Notes: a model not told the origin generated them from the sequence alone. DNA of 64,000 bases from Nanobdellota archaeon (GCA_023133595.1 JAGLWF010000002.1:1-64000), one strand, 5' to 3'. Counted from the stretch's first letter, positions 7,658 to 16,281 are shown. Numbers and translations are program-made.

Positions 7658-10204
7658 TCACAATTTCTTAATCTGCTTCTTGAAATCTTCAAGATCATGA
7701 AGGAATCTCTGTGCTGTCTTTATCAGGTGTTCTGGCTGTGTGGAAAAGACATTAGATACTTTCTCCACAACATCGCCTGCAAAAGTCTCTTTAGAAACAA
7801 GATTCAGGTCTTTCACATCAATCTTCTTTTTTTTCTTGACTGCTTTCCGCGCTTTTTTCCATTTTGTGAATAACTCCTCAGCACGTGCAGGAAGCTGGTT
7901 ATCTTTTACCTTCAATAGTTTTGCCAACTGCTTCACAAGATCGCTCTCTTGCTTGCTTGCTTTTTTTGCAGCTTCACCAGCGACAAAAGTGATGCGTACA
8001 ACACCGTCCTGTATCTTTGTCGCACTGATTATCTTTATCTTTCCCGCTTCTTTTGTGTTGTGCAGATGCGTGCCAGCACAGCATTCAATATCAACCCCTG
8101 GAATGTTTACCATCCTCAATTGTTTTCCAGGGACAGCTCCGCCTTGGTAGATGCTCATGCCGTACTTCTTCTCTGCTTCATTCCTTGGCATGAAGCATGA
8201 TTCCATCTCTATCCCCCCCCTGACAATCCTGTTTGATTCTTTTTCAATAGCATCCAATTCTTCTGGTGTCACACCTTGGAAATGCGTTATGTCCAGGTGT
8301 GCTTTCTCTTCTGTCTTTTTTGCACCAGCCTGGTTAATGTGCGGGCCCAGGATCCGCCTTGCAGCTGCATTGACAATATGTGTTGCAGTGTGATGTTTTG
8401 CTAATTGAAACCGTCTGTCTTTATCAAGGATACAATCAACACTTTGGCCAACTTTAAACTTGTGATCCTTGTCCATGACATGGACAACAACATTTCCCTG
8501 CTTGAATACATCGACAACAGACTTGCCTGCAATGGTTCCAGTATCGTGCATCTGCCCTCCGGATGTTGGGTAGAAGAATGTTTTATCCAATACAATATTT
8601 TTTCCGACCATTGACAATACTTTTGCTTTGAACTTTGTGACTTTGTAATCATCATAGTAAAGAACTTCTGTCTCTGGCACTGCTTCAAAATCTGCCTCAC
8701 CTTCTCTTCTTGTTGCGTGTATCTGTTCGATCTTCTCGTGTCTCTCAGAGACCAGTTTGTAGAAATTGTCAGGCACTTTTACTTTCTGTTTTGCTTTTGC
8801 AGCAGCCTCCTGTATTATTTCAGGTGCAATTCCCTGGGAATCGTAAAGCTCAACTAATTTGTCAGTGTCAATCTCCTGTTTTTTTGCAATGATTGATTCG
8901 ACAATACTGTGCGACTTTTGTTTTGTATTTTCATATTTGTTTATCTCCACGTCAAGGATACGGGTTGCATCATCTAAACTTTTCCGCAACTCTGGAAACA
9001 CTGACCTTAATTCATTTGCATGCCACTTGCATACATCCGGCAGATAGATTTTCCATCCATATTTATCAATGAAACCAAGCGAACGCCTGATAAGCATTCT
9101 TAAGTTATATCCACCGCCGACATTGGACGGAAGAGCACCATCATTCAAAGTAACCAAAAGTCCCCGCATATGTTCTGCGATTGAATAGATGCCTGCCATT
9201 GGCTGTATCTTTTCTTTCAAAGCTTTTGGTGTCATGTTTACTTTTTTTGCAACACTTCGCCATGCCTTGTCAATATCCTTTACTTCGTCAAGATTCAATT
9301 CTCCTGCGTGCGGTGTGAACTTTCGCATGAAAACAGGATCTGCCTTATACCCTGTTGCAGAATACATTTTCTTCAACACTGCTGGAAAAGTCGCGTCATA
9401 GATTGTAGGGGTTCCCTGCGAGAACCACGCATTCCTTTCCATGCCCATGCCCATATCAAGAACTTTTATGTTCAATTCTTTTGGTCCTGCTGATGTCTGT
9501 TCGTATAACATGTAAACCTGATTGCCTAATTCAACTCCTCTGCTAAAGTATTCCATGCAGCAGCCGAAGTTTCCACCGCCTGCCCATGCATCTTCGTGGA
9601 ATGTGACTTCTTTGTCAGGCAGACCCAGACCTTTGTTCAGCCACGCTTTGATATGCCTGAACACTTCATTCTGGTCCCAATCTTTTGGCTGGACAAACAT
9701 GTGCTGTCCTATCATGACAAAACCAGTATTGTGCGATCCAGTAATACCAACATTGTCAGTGTCTGCGAATCGCATGCAGAACTGCGGTATCACAAGCGGA
9801 TTTGCAGGAGGCTCCACTTCTCCTGAGACAACAAATGGCTGGAATGCTGCGATAGAAGAATTAGTATACTCCATTGTTGGATTCCAACGAGCAACAACAG
9901 GATATCTTTTGATAGGTGTGTAGCCTAACTTCTTGAACATCTTTGCAAACTCAAGCCACACTTCAGCATAGCTCATCTTTTTTTTGCATGGATTGGATTT
10001 ATAGAAACGGAAACCGCCAGAACATGCAGGGTCACCGCACGTCTTCTGGGTCTTGTTGACACTCCAGAAATGTGTACCGCACTTGCATCTCTTCCGCATG
10101 AAACCTTCTTTCTTCAGGACAGAAGTGGCAAAATACTTGTCCGGACTCTTTGCAGTCACAGGCCTGAACTTCTCTTTCTGCTGTTTGTCAGTAAGCATCA
10201 CCAT
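7658..10204 (-). CDS. alaS: Alanyl-tRNA synthetase (archaeal type)
   Basis: This encodes 848 residues. AlaRS charges tRNA-Ala with alanine and removes mischarged Ser/Gly. Visible parts in order: an N-terminal zinc-binding element typical of archaeal AlaRS (CKCGTHFW and CGDPAC, about 39-60), the class II catalytic core (about 65-400; FADTDNVG, GGGNFGCCMEYFSRG), the tRNA-binding helices, a beta-barrel (about 515-590) and the editing domain with its zinc ligands HHTATH (about 601) and CAGTH (about 708), then a helical C-terminal part ending near 848. It is slightly shorter than many archaeal enzymes, which run to about 900. Two close ATGs (10204, 10198) are possible; the first lies 27 nt from a TATA box (CATTTATATACC), fitting leaderless expression. 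Confidence 0.97.
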   Translation of the reverse strand: MVMLTDKQQKEKFRPVTAKSPDKYFATSVLKKEGFMRKRCKCGTHFWSVNKTQKTCGDPACSGGFRFYKSNPCKKKMSYAEVWLEFAKMFKKLGYTPIKRYPVVARWNPTMEYTNSSIAAFQPFVVSGEVEPPANPLVIPQFCMRFADTDNVGITGSHNTGFVMIGQHMFVQPKDWDQNEVFRHIKAWLNKGLGLPDKEVTFHEDAWAGGGNFGCCMEYFSRGVELGNQVYMLYEQTSAGPKELNIKVLDMGMGMERNAWFSQGTPTIYDATFPAVLKKMYSATGYKADPVFMRKFTPHAGELNLDEVKDIDKAWRSVAKKVNMTPKALKEKIQPMAGIYSIAEHMRGLLVTLNDGALPSNVGGGYNLRMLIRRSLGFIDKYGWKIYLPDVCKWHANELRSVFPELRKSLDDATRILDVEINKYENTKQKSHSIVESIIAKKQEIDTDKLVELYDSQGIAPEIIQEAAAKAKQKVKVPDNFYKLVSERHEKIEQIHATRREGEADFEAVPETEVLYYDDYKVTKFKAKVLSMVGKNIVLDKTFFYPTSGGQMHDTGTIAGKSVVDVFKQGNVVVHVMDKDHKFKVGQSVDCILDKDRRFQLAKHHTATHIVNAAARRILGPHINQAGAKKTEEKAHLDITHFQGVTPEELDAIEKESNRIVRGGIEMESCFMPRNEAEKKYGMSIYQGGAVPGKQLRMVNIPGVDIECCAGTHLHNTKEAGKIKIISATKIQDGVVRITFVAGEAAKKASKQESDLVKQLAKLLKVKDNQLPARAEELFTKWKKARKAVKKKKKIDVKDLNLVSKETFAGDVVEKVSNVFSTQPEHLIKTAQRFLHDLEDFKKQIKKL

Positions 10205-10282
10205 AGTGATTTGAATAGAAGAATGGTATATAAATGTTTTTATAGATAAGCTTATAAATTTCTATTTTATTTTTCTTCTAAA
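10205..10282. promoter_or_regulatory. Divergent promoters of alaS and the DUF6485 gene
   Basis: Two back-to-back TATA boxes occupy this 78-bp gap. On the minus strand CATTTATATACC (about 10226-10237) is 27 nt from the alaS ATG. On the plus strand GCTTATAAATTT (about 10250-10261) is about 27 nt before the ATG at 10283. No Shine-Dalgarno is seen on either side, so both transcripts are probably leaderless. Confidence 0.6.
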
Positions 10283-10474
10283 ATGGAATGCAAGCAGGCA
10301 AAGAATAAAATTGATTGTGGATGCACTTATCCAGGCTGTCCCAGGAAAGGCAAGTGCTGCGAATGCATAAGATACCATTGGAAAAGGGGGGAACTGCCAG
10401 GTTGTTTGTTTTCAAGATCGGCAGAAAAGACTTATGACAGGACTGTTGAGAATTTCATAAGAGACCAGAGTTAA
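10283..10474 (+). CDS. Small cysteine-rich DUF6485-like protein
   Basis: This encodes 63 residues. It carries CGCTYPGCPRKGKCCECI near the N-terminus, then YHWKRGELPGCLF and a closing EKTYDRTVENFI. This cysteine spacing and the GELP.C.F motif match the DUF6485 family, small proteins found in archaea and anaerobic bacteria that probably bind zinc or an Fe-S cluster; their function is unknown. The start is supported by a TATA box about 27 nt upstream. It converges tail-to-tail with the membrane protein ending at 10477, only 2 bp away. Confidence 0.8.
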   Translation: MECKQAKNKIDCGCTYPGCPRKGKCCECIRYHWKRGELPGCLFSRSAEKTYDRTVENFIRDQS

Positions 10475-10476
10475 GT

Positions 10477-11370
10477 TCATTCAAATAACCGCGCGAGGAA
10501 GTCAGTGATCAGTCCGCGGTGCTTTATCACTTCTTTTGTCGATACTAATGTCCTGTTCTTGACAACAGGTTTTTCTTTCTGCACTTCTTTGTATTCAACA
10601 GCAGGGATATGACTTGTCTTGTTCCGGTAGACAGTTGTTTCGACCAAACTCCTCTTCCCCACTTCAACTTCTTTCTGTCTTTTTTCACAGACTGTCTTCT
10701 GGCTCACGGATTCAGGTACAAGAATAATATCTTTGTCAAGGCTGAAAATAGTTTCCCATTGTATGCTTGGCAGTGTCAGGCATCTGCCAGGAAGAACTTC
10801 TGCAATAACACCGCCGTGGCAGTCAACTTCCTCAGAACCATCCATCCTACAGTGCTTGTAGATCAACTGTAATTCATAATCTTCCTCTTGATTGCAGATG
10901 ATCGGTGTCTGGTAGTAAGTCCCTTCCCAGTAGCCGACTGTGTGCAAGGAATCATATTTTTCATACATCTCGCTGAGATCACCGTGGTAGGAGATATTGA
11001 ATTCCATATCAACATCATAGCAATAATCATAAGTAATGTTTGTCTTGCTCCTATTGCTGACAAGTTCTGTCACAGCCTCCTGCTCCTGCACAGGCACCAC
11101 AACTTCATAAGGTATCTTTTCATATACATATTCAACATCGACTGTCATTATCTCTTCAGAGACAGTCTCCATTGCAGTGTACGGGACTGTGATGATTGTA
11201 TTGATGATTATCAGGAATATTAGAGTAAAAATAAAAGCCAGGAAGATAGGGGCGCTGAACTTGTGGTAGATGCACCAGAGCTTTACTTTCCTCTTCAATA
11301 GTTTGAAGAAGTGGGAAAGTTTCACCTCAGAATCTATGATCTCATCCACTATCTCTTTTTTCTTTTTCAT
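10477..11370 (-). CDS. Single-span membrane protein with large outer domain
   Basis: This encodes 297 residues. A basic cytoplasmic N-terminus (about 45 residues) precedes one transmembrane helix (about 42-62, FLAFIFTLIFLIIINTIIT); the remaining 230 residues should lie outside. The outer part contains four or more cysteines (YDYCYDVDMEF, PIICNQEEDYE, KHCRMDGSEEVDCHGG, GRCLTLP), likely disulfides, and two charged Tyr/Val-rich segments just after the membrane and at the C-terminus (EYVYEKIPYEVVVP and EVEVGKRSLVETTVYRNK) that may pair as a stalk. Function unknown. Its ATG overlaps the rsmI stop by 4 bases (ATGA), so it is the last gene of that operon. Confidence 0.65.
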   Translation of the reverse strand: MKKKKEIVDEIIDSEVKLSHFFKLLKRKVKLWCIYHKFSAPIFLAFIFTLIFLIIINTIITVPYTAMETVSEEIMTVDVEYVYEKIPYEVVVPVQEQEAVTELVSNRSKTNITYDYCYDVDMEFNISYHGDLSEMYEKYDSLHTVGYWEGTYYQTPIICNQEEDYELQLIYKHCRMDGSEEVDCHGGVIAEVLPGRCLTLPSIQWETIFSLDKDIILVPESVSQKTVCEKRQKEVEVGKRSLVETTVYRNKTSHIPAVEYKEVQKEKPVVKNRTLVSTKEVIKHRGLITDFLARLFE

Positions 11371-12032
11371 TTTTTACCGATAATGATTACAAATTCTCCT
11401 TTTGGTTTTTTTTCCACAATCCTGTCCTTGATTTCAGAGACAGTGCTGCGGAATATCTCTTCAAATTTCTTTGTCAATTCACGACAAACCATGCACGGGC
11501 GGTCAGGCAGATGCTCTGCAAAGAACTCCATTGTCTTCTCTATCCTATATTGTGATTCATAGAAAACAGAAGTTTCATTCCTTTCTTTGACAATTGAAAC
11601 AGTCTCTTCGCGTTTGCCCTGTTTCTTCTTCAAGAATCCGTAGAAAGTGAACATATTAGTAGGCAGGCCAGATATTGACAAAGCAGCAATAGCTGCAGAC
11701 GGTCCAGGAACAGGAGAGATGTCTAATTTTTCTTTTGCAGCTTCCCGCACCAGATAAAAGCCAGGATCAGAGATTCCAGGAGTGCCTGCATCTGATACCA
11801 GAGCGACATCGTGATCTTTCTTAAGTACATCGATGATAAATTTTGTCCTCCTCTCTTTGTTCCTGTCATTATAAGAAATAGTTTTCTTGCCTTTGATCTC
11901 ATAACGACTCAACAACTTCTTTATCCGCCGGGTATCTTCTGCGCATATCAAATCCACTGTCCGCAAAACAGATATCAATCTAGAAGAGACATCATCAAGA
12001 TTGCCTATAGGTGTTGCGCAGATGTATAACAT
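11367..12032 (-). CDS. rsmI: 16S rRNA 2'-O-ribose methyltransferase RsmI
   Basis: This encodes 221 residues. RsmI methylates the ribose of C1402 in the decoding centre of small-subunit rRNA, using SAM. The tetrapyrrole-methylase fold is evident from LYICATPIGNLDD (residues 2-14), AEDTRRIKKLL, ALVSDAGTPGISDPG (about 77-90), PGPSAAIAALSISGLP and FYGFLKKKQGKR. The length is close to that of short bacterial homologues, which lack or shorten the C-terminal extension. The family is mainly bacterial and is unusual in Archaea. GAGGGGGT stands 4 nt before the ATG. It sits between a small membrane protein (9-bp gap) and the single-span protein (4-bp overlap), apparently in one transcript. Confidence 0.93.
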   Translation of the reverse strand: MLYICATPIGNLDDVSSRLISVLRTVDLICAEDTRRIKKLLSRYEIKGKKTISYNDRNKERRTKFIIDVLKKDHDVALVSDAGTPGISDPGFYLVREAAKEKLDISPVPGPSAAIAALSISGLPTNMFTFYGFLKKKQGKREETVSIVKERNETSVFYESQYRIEKTMEFFAEHLPDRPCMVCRELTKKFEEIFRSTVSEIKDRIVEKKPKGEFVIIIGKK

Positions 12033-12041
12033 ATTACCCCC

Positions 12042-12200
12042 TCATTTAAATCTGGGCACCAAGACAAATGCAATCAATGCACAGCAGCCAATGACTATCC
12101 AGAATGGGATTGCCCCTACCCATCCAGCACCATAAGCGATCAGATTAACAATCACAAAAGCTATTGTAATGATACTTACTATTTTCTTTACACCTGCCAT
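12042..12200 (-). CDS. Small two-helix membrane protein
   Basis: This encodes 52 residues: a short start (MAGVKK) followed by two hydrophobic helices (IVSIITIAFVIVNLIAYGAG and IPFWIVIGCCALIAFVLV). No family recognised. The open frame extends 18 codons further, but the ATG at 12200 is chosen because a TATA-like TTTTTATAAC (about 12221-12231) lies about 26 nt upstream, giving a leaderless start. It leads the rsmI operon. Confidence 0.55.
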   Translation of the reverse strand: MAGVKKIVSIITIAFVIVNLIAYGAGWVGAIPFWIVIGCCALIAFVLVPRFK

Positions 12201-12250
12201 ATCCAACAAAAAAGAAGCCGTGTTATAAAAATCTATTGAAAAAAGTACAC

Positions 12251-12343
12251 GCATAGCACGCTACGCTTGTTCATTAAATCTTCTCATTAAGTCGAGTCTA
12301 TTTTACTAGTATATTTATTCGAGAACTACGCTGGGTGCTATGC
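12251..12343 (-). repeat. Dispersed palindromic repeat, copy A (reverse orientation)
   Basis: This is bounded by GCATAGCAC (12251-12259) and its reverse complement GTGCTATGC (12335-12343). Inside the ends lie GCTACGCTT on the left and ACTACGCTGG on the right, which correspond to the right and left ends of the other copies, so this copy is inverted relative to them. It holds only the short module 1. It lies 50 bp upstream of the rsmI operon. Confidence 0.75.
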
Positions 12344-12349
12344 CAGAAA

Positions 12350-12660
12350 AAGAGAATTTAAGAAGGGAGACAGAAATACTGTCCGCCATCACCTCCCTTC
12401 CTGTTAATTCCGGTCCCTGTTTTTCCTTTTTCTACCAAAAATCATTCATCTCTAGTTGCGGTTTACTTAACGGAGTGACCCATTGCTGGCCCAACCCAAA
12501 ATATTTCAATCTAACTTGTTCGAGCGCCTTTGGTTTTTTTCGTTTTGCAGTTCAGGTCTGCTCTGATTCCTCACCTTATCCTACTGCTCCCCAGGATATA
12601 ATCCAGTTTACTTGCGACTCCAGTGTCAATCAGAGTCAATGTTTTTTAGTTTTTGGCAAA
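12350..12660 (-). ncRNA. Candidate structured non-coding RNA, unidentified
   Basis: About 310 bases without a convincing gene. Inverted repeats fold much of it: CTCTGATT (12561-12568) with AATCAGAG (12628-12635), enclosing TATCCT/AGGATA (12577-12582, 12593-12598); and GAAGGGAG/CTCCCTTC near 12351-12401, enclosing GACAG/CTGTC. The minus strand is preferred because it reads purine-rich, and because GATATAATTC (about 12678-12688) would place a TATA box 26 nt before a start near 12657. GAGGAA on the minus strand recalls the start of the RNase P RNA CR-I motif, but the rest of that motif is absent, so no known class is claimed. Confidence 0.35.
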
Positions 12661-12786
12661 CTATGACAGTAATTTTTGAATTATATCGAACATGAAGTGT
12701 ATTACCTTGTGTTCATAACTAATAAGGCCTGCAAAAATTAACATTACAGACTTCACAATTGATGTTGATGTGAGTGTCATAAGCAT

Positions 12787-13063
12787 AAAAAAAGAAGGTC
12801 CATTTCCGATCTGATAGGGGTTGAGGGGTGTTATCAGAAATAAGTTTTCACGGAAATGGAAAGGACCTCTTTTTTGAACGTGAAATGGCTCTCCTTTTCT
12901 AGAATGGGGAGAGGGGTTGCGAGAGGCCATCTAGAAATATAATATCCCTTTAAGGAGAGCCGGAATGCGTATGATCGGATACAAATCTCAGGTTTGTATA
13001 CGTTTTTGTATACTGAGATATAATAAGCTATCCTCATATATAAATGTACCTCTTTTGTATCCG
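12787..13063. repeat. Three consecutive large inverted repeats (stem-loops)
   Basis: Stem-loop 1: CCATTTCCG (12800-12808) pairs with CGGAAATGG (12851-12859), flanked by A-rich and T-rich arms, with inner CTGATA/TATCAG. Stem-loop 2: GGCTCTCCTT (12887-12896) pairs with AAGGAGAGCC (12952-12961), and within it TTCTAGAATGG faces CCATCTAGAA. Stem-loop 3: CGGATACAAA (12976-12985) pairs with TTTGTATCCG (13054-13063), with inner ATCTCA/TGAGAT. Short frames crossing this block are by-products of the symmetry. From 13064 to 13213 I see nothing. Confidence 0.6.
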
Positions 13064-13213
13064 TGTTGTGTGTTAAATGACATTTTTAATATAGATATCT
13101 CGGCTGGGATGGAAAAGAGGAGGGCAGGATTGGTTTTTCAGAGGCAAGATCAGGGGAATTAATACATATCTTTTCAGAAATAGAGACTAAAACTGTTATT
13201 TTAAATCATAGAT

Positions 13214-15103
13214 TTAATCAGAAATCTCAAAAAATTCCTTGATCCTGTCAACATAGAGCTGGGTGATTTTCAGGTTCATATCCTTGGGAAAGACTTTATG
13301 ATAATTGCCCCATGTGAATCTCCTATCCAGGAATATGATCACGCCTTTGTCTGTTTCTGTCCGGATACAACGGCCAGCTCCCTGCAGACAACGACTCATT
13401 GCAGGCAAAGAATAACCATAATCCCATCCCTTCTTGAACTTCTCATCATAATAAGAGATCAGTTTATTTGTCTCAAGATCAGGAACTGATAATGGGATGC
13501 CCACAACAACAACACATTTCAGAAAATCACCTGGAAGATCAATGCCTTCTGCAAAAGAGCCAGACACAGCACCCAACAAAACAGCACCAGTATCAGCATA
13601 TTCTTTGTATTTCTCCAGCATCTCCTGTTTTTCTCTTTTAGTCATCTCTGGCTCTTCAAGAAATGTTGTTTTTTTGCACCTGTTCAGGAAATATTCATAT
13701 ATCTTGTCACGCAAAAAATAGCTTGGAAAGAATAATGCACTGTTTCCAGGAACCAAGTTTGTGATATCAGCCAATATTGCTGCGATCTCATTGAACATCT
13801 CAGGCGAACGTTCATTATACTTTGTTGTTGTCTTGGGAATAACCATTGCCAATCTATTTTCAACTTTGAATGGTGACTTGTACGGCTTCAACTCAGTATT
13901 TTCTGGAAAGCCTAACAAATCATTATACATGTCCAATGGTTCAAGTGTTCCAGACATGGCGATCGTAGAATAAGATTCATTTATCATTGCAGCTGTTATC
14001 AAGGAAGGATCCAGGCATCGGTAAGATAATTCAACCTTATCCTTTCTCTTCTGCAGTATCCGCACAAAACCAAAATCATCCCCTTTCCAGTTCTCTAAGA
14101 ATGTTGCTATGATGCCGACAAAAGAACGTTCTTTTTGCTCACGGATATCGTCAGCAATAAACTCAAGATCAGCAATCAGCTGTTCATAATCAGAAGAAGT
14201 TTCAGCCTCGACATTTGCGATAAAAGTTTTCTTGTCAATCATTTTCTCTTTGGTCTTCTCTTCATCTTTTTCTTCAAAAGTATCACAAAACCCGTCTAAT
14301 ACATCTTTCACACCTTTGATTATAGCACAAGTCTCTTTGTAGTCAAACTTTTCAGCCTCTTTCAGAGCTGCGCTCAAGACAAAAGACGAGAGTTTTGAAG
14401 TCATGAGATCACGCACACGGCCAGGCAGGTTGTGCCCTTCGTCTATTATTATGATGGCATTTGCAAGATGTTTTTCATTGCGGTTAAAGAAATGCTGTCT
14501 TATTGTAGGATGCAATATGTGAAAATAATCTGCGATAATCACCTTGGACTTTTTCCCCAATAAAGCAGATAGTTCATAGGCGCACAATTTTTCTTCTTTG
14601 CATATCTCAATTATCTTATCAGAATGGCAAGGACCCATGCGTTCCAAATCTCTCATGACTTTCTCAGCTTTAACTGTTCCAGTCCCTTCAGACTTTTTAG
14701 TGTTCAGGTAAAACTCGCACCTGCGGGATTGAACCTGTTTCCTGCAGAACTCCTGGAATTGTCCAGAGACAAAGTTCTCAACACCAGGCATAGAGCACAT
14801 CCATTGTTTGCCGATAAAATCAACAGCTGTAAACTCCAGATCATACTTCTCCTTTATTAGCTTCAAAGTATCAATAACAATCCTATGCTGCGTATGCCTG
14901 GGAGTTATAAAGAAGATAGTCTTGCCTCGCTCCAGAGCAAACTTCAGAGCAGGACCTAGAGTAGCAACAGTCTTTCCGATCCCAGTCGGAGCATGTATCA
15001 GCATATGTTTCTTCTCTTTTAAACAACGAGCCACATCCTCCAGCATAGAAGACTGTTCATCACGAATCTTTTCAAATGGAAATAAAAAATCTGCCCCCTC
15101 CAT
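13214..15103 (-). CDS. xpd: XPD/Rad3-family DNA helicase
   Basis: This encodes 629 residues: a superfamily 2, 5'-3' DNA helicase related to XPD/DinG, used in nucleotide excision repair or related unwinding. Visible: Q-motif region, Walker A HAPTGIGKT (about 37-45), four spaced cysteines of the Fe-S domain (QWMC near 103, EFCRK near 119, RRCEF near 128, LCAYELS near 174), Walker B DEGH (about 221), and C-terminal motifs GSFAEGID and QGAGRCIR (near 578, motif VI). All catalytic elements are intact and the length is typical of archaeal XPD. A TATA-like CATTTTAATAG lies about 25 nt upstream of the ATG, suggesting a leaderless start. The upstream gene ends 25 bp away. Confidence 0.93.
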   Translation of the reverse strand: MEGADFLFPFEKIRDEQSSMLEDVARCLKEKKHMLIHAPTGIGKTVATLGPALKFALERGKTIFFITPRHTQHRIVIDTLKLIKEKYDLEFTAVDFIGKQWMCSMPGVENFVSGQFQEFCRKQVQSRRCEFYLNTKKSEGTGTVKAEKVMRDLERMGPCHSDKIIEICKEEKLCAYELSALLGKKSKVIIADYFHILHPTIRQHFFNRNEKHLANAIIIIDEGHNLPGRVRDLMTSKLSSFVLSAALKEAEKFDYKETCAIIKGVKDVLDGFCDTFEEKDEEKTKEKMIDKKTFIANVEAETSSDYEQLIADLEFIADDIREQKERSFVGIIATFLENWKGDDFGFVRILQKRKDKVELSYRCLDPSLITAAMINESYSTIAMSGTLEPLDMYNDLLGFPENTELKPYKSPFKVENRLAMVIPKTTTKYNERSPEMFNEIAAILADITNLVPGNSALFFPSYFLRDKIYEYFLNRCKKTTFLEEPEMTKREKQEMLEKYKEYADTGAVLLGAVSGSFAEGIDLPGDFLKCVVVVGIPLSVPDLETNKLISYYDEKFKKGWDYGYSLPAMSRCLQGAGRCIRTETDKGVIIFLDRRFTWGNYHKVFPKDMNLKITQLYVDRIKEFFEISD

Positions 15104-15127
15104 AAACCAAGAAGAAAATCCGAACTA

Positions 15128-15712
15128 TTAAAATGTTTTTATTGCTGTTGTACCAGCCATCTGCTCTAATATGCCAATATAGTCCCTGCAACTGTCAGAA
15201 TAAAGACCGTCAACCACAACAGCTCCCTTATTACGGATCTCCATAAAAATCTGAGGGATGCCGTTGCATACAATGTCAAAGTAGATCATTGTATCATCCT
15301 CATCAGTTCTATTAAAAGTTATAACATCATCATGATCGAACTGTGTATCTGATACGACTTCTGTAAGATGGCGTGGAAAAACTTCAACCTCTTCATCAGG
15401 CAATTCCTCTCTAAGATTCAGAATGACTTGATATCTATCATTGTAGATACTCTCGTCTTCCTGCCAGTCCTCCAGTCTGCTGGCCCTGATAAGTGCAACA
15501 CGTTCCTTGATAATAGGATATCGCTTCCCGTATATTTCAGAAAATAAATCATTATTAAATTCTCTTCGGTTTCGTACAAGCTGTTTGCTTGCTTTCAGCT
15601 TCAAATCCATAATCCATCGTGGAAAAAAATGCTTCTTATAAGTTTCCCAAGGATGAAAAGTTTTAAGATGATAGGTAAGACGTCTAATTCCAGACTCAAT
15701 TTCATCTGTCAT
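15128..15712 (-). CDS. Unknown protein, paralogue of the next gene upstream
   Basis: This encodes about 194 residues with no recognised domain. The C-terminal half matches the protein at 15748-16281: LPDEEVEVFPRHLTEVVSD against LCEEELRIFPEHFVSVLC, and NGIPQIFMEIRNKGAVVVDGL...DYIGILEQMAG against RDQFLHAMTIAQNIILLDNL...NYIEVLRETAG. The acidic helix and FP.H motif are shared. The frame opens with a TTG three codons earlier, but the ATG at 15712 is preferred because a TATA box (CTTTATAAATTT, about 15732-15743) is 25 nt upstream. Having its own promoter suggests transcription separate from the paralogue. Confidence 0.6.
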   Translation of the reverse strand: MTDEIESGIRRLTYHLKTFHPWETYKKHFFPRWIMDLKLKASKQLVRNRREFNNDLFSEIYGKRYPIIKERVALIRASRLEDWQEDESIYNDRYQVILNLREELPDEEVEVFPRHLTEVVSDTQFDHDDVITFNRTDEDDTMIYFDIVCNGIPQIFMEIRNKGAVVVDGLYSDSCRDYIGILEQMAGTTAIKTF

Positions 15713-15747
15713 ATGATACAAATAGTCAAAGAAATTTATAAAGCTTG

Positions 15748-16281
15748 TCAGAGGCCTGCTGTCTCTCTCAAAACCTCTATATAATTATGGCTCAGATTTT
15801 GACCTGCTTCTAAGTTGTCCAGCAAGATGATATTCTGCGCAATAGTCATTGCATGCAAAAACTGGTCTCTATGATATATTTGATATGCTAACAAGGTCTG
15901 GTCTGGATCCCGCAGTTCCTTAATTGAAAAATCTGAAGCTCGGGCTTGTTCATAGTAAATGCAAAGAACAGACACAAAATGTTCTGGAAAGATTCTCAAT
16001 TCTTCTTCACATAATTCTTCATCAAGAGTGATTTCAACATATGGTTGATCTTGCTGGACTATTTCCTCTGCATTCCCCAGATGATTCCTGATCACTGCAA
16101 TCTTTTCTTCTCCAGTTGCACATTCGATCATGTCAAGACGGAATTCAAGAGCAAGCTGATCCAGTTTTTCCTTGTTCGCACGAATAAAATCATCCTGGGA
16201 TCTAGGCAAATAATGATACCTGTATATAGACCAGGCGTCGTTCAGTTCAATAGGTTTTCCAAGCATTATCATAACAGACAT
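15748..16281 (-). CDS. Unknown protein, diverged paralogue of the downstream gene
   Basis: This encodes about 178 residues from the ATG at 16281. No family recognised; predicted soluble and helical, with an acidic central part (ITLDEELCEEELRIFPEHF) and a C-terminal block shared with the neighbour at 15128-15712. The open frame runs 52 codons further upstream, but that extension is the translated end of dispersed repeat copy B, so it is rejected. A TATA box (TTTTATATATGG, about 16302-16313) sits 25 nt before the chosen ATG, matching a leaderless start. Confidence 0.6.
   Translation of the reverse strand: MSVMIMLGKPIELNDAWSIYRYHYLPRSQDDFIRANKEKLDQLALEFRLDMIECATGEEKIAVIRNHLGNAEEIVQQDQPYVEITLDEELCEEELRIFPEHFVSVLCIYYEQARASDFSIKELRDPDQTLLAYQIYHRDQFLHAMTIAQNIILLDNLEAGQNLSHNYIEVLRETAGL

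Noticed and set aside
12340-12666. 108-codon plus-strand frame in the long gap
   Set aside because: It crosses several inverted repeats, has no Shine-Dalgarno and no known domain, and its composition (Ser/Cys/Phe-rich) is that of a read-through of structured non-coding DNA.
12661-12930. 89-codon minus-strand frame
   Set aside because: Its apparent internal repeat (KGEPFHV/KRGPFHF) is produced by the stem-loop arms; no promoter or start context supports it.
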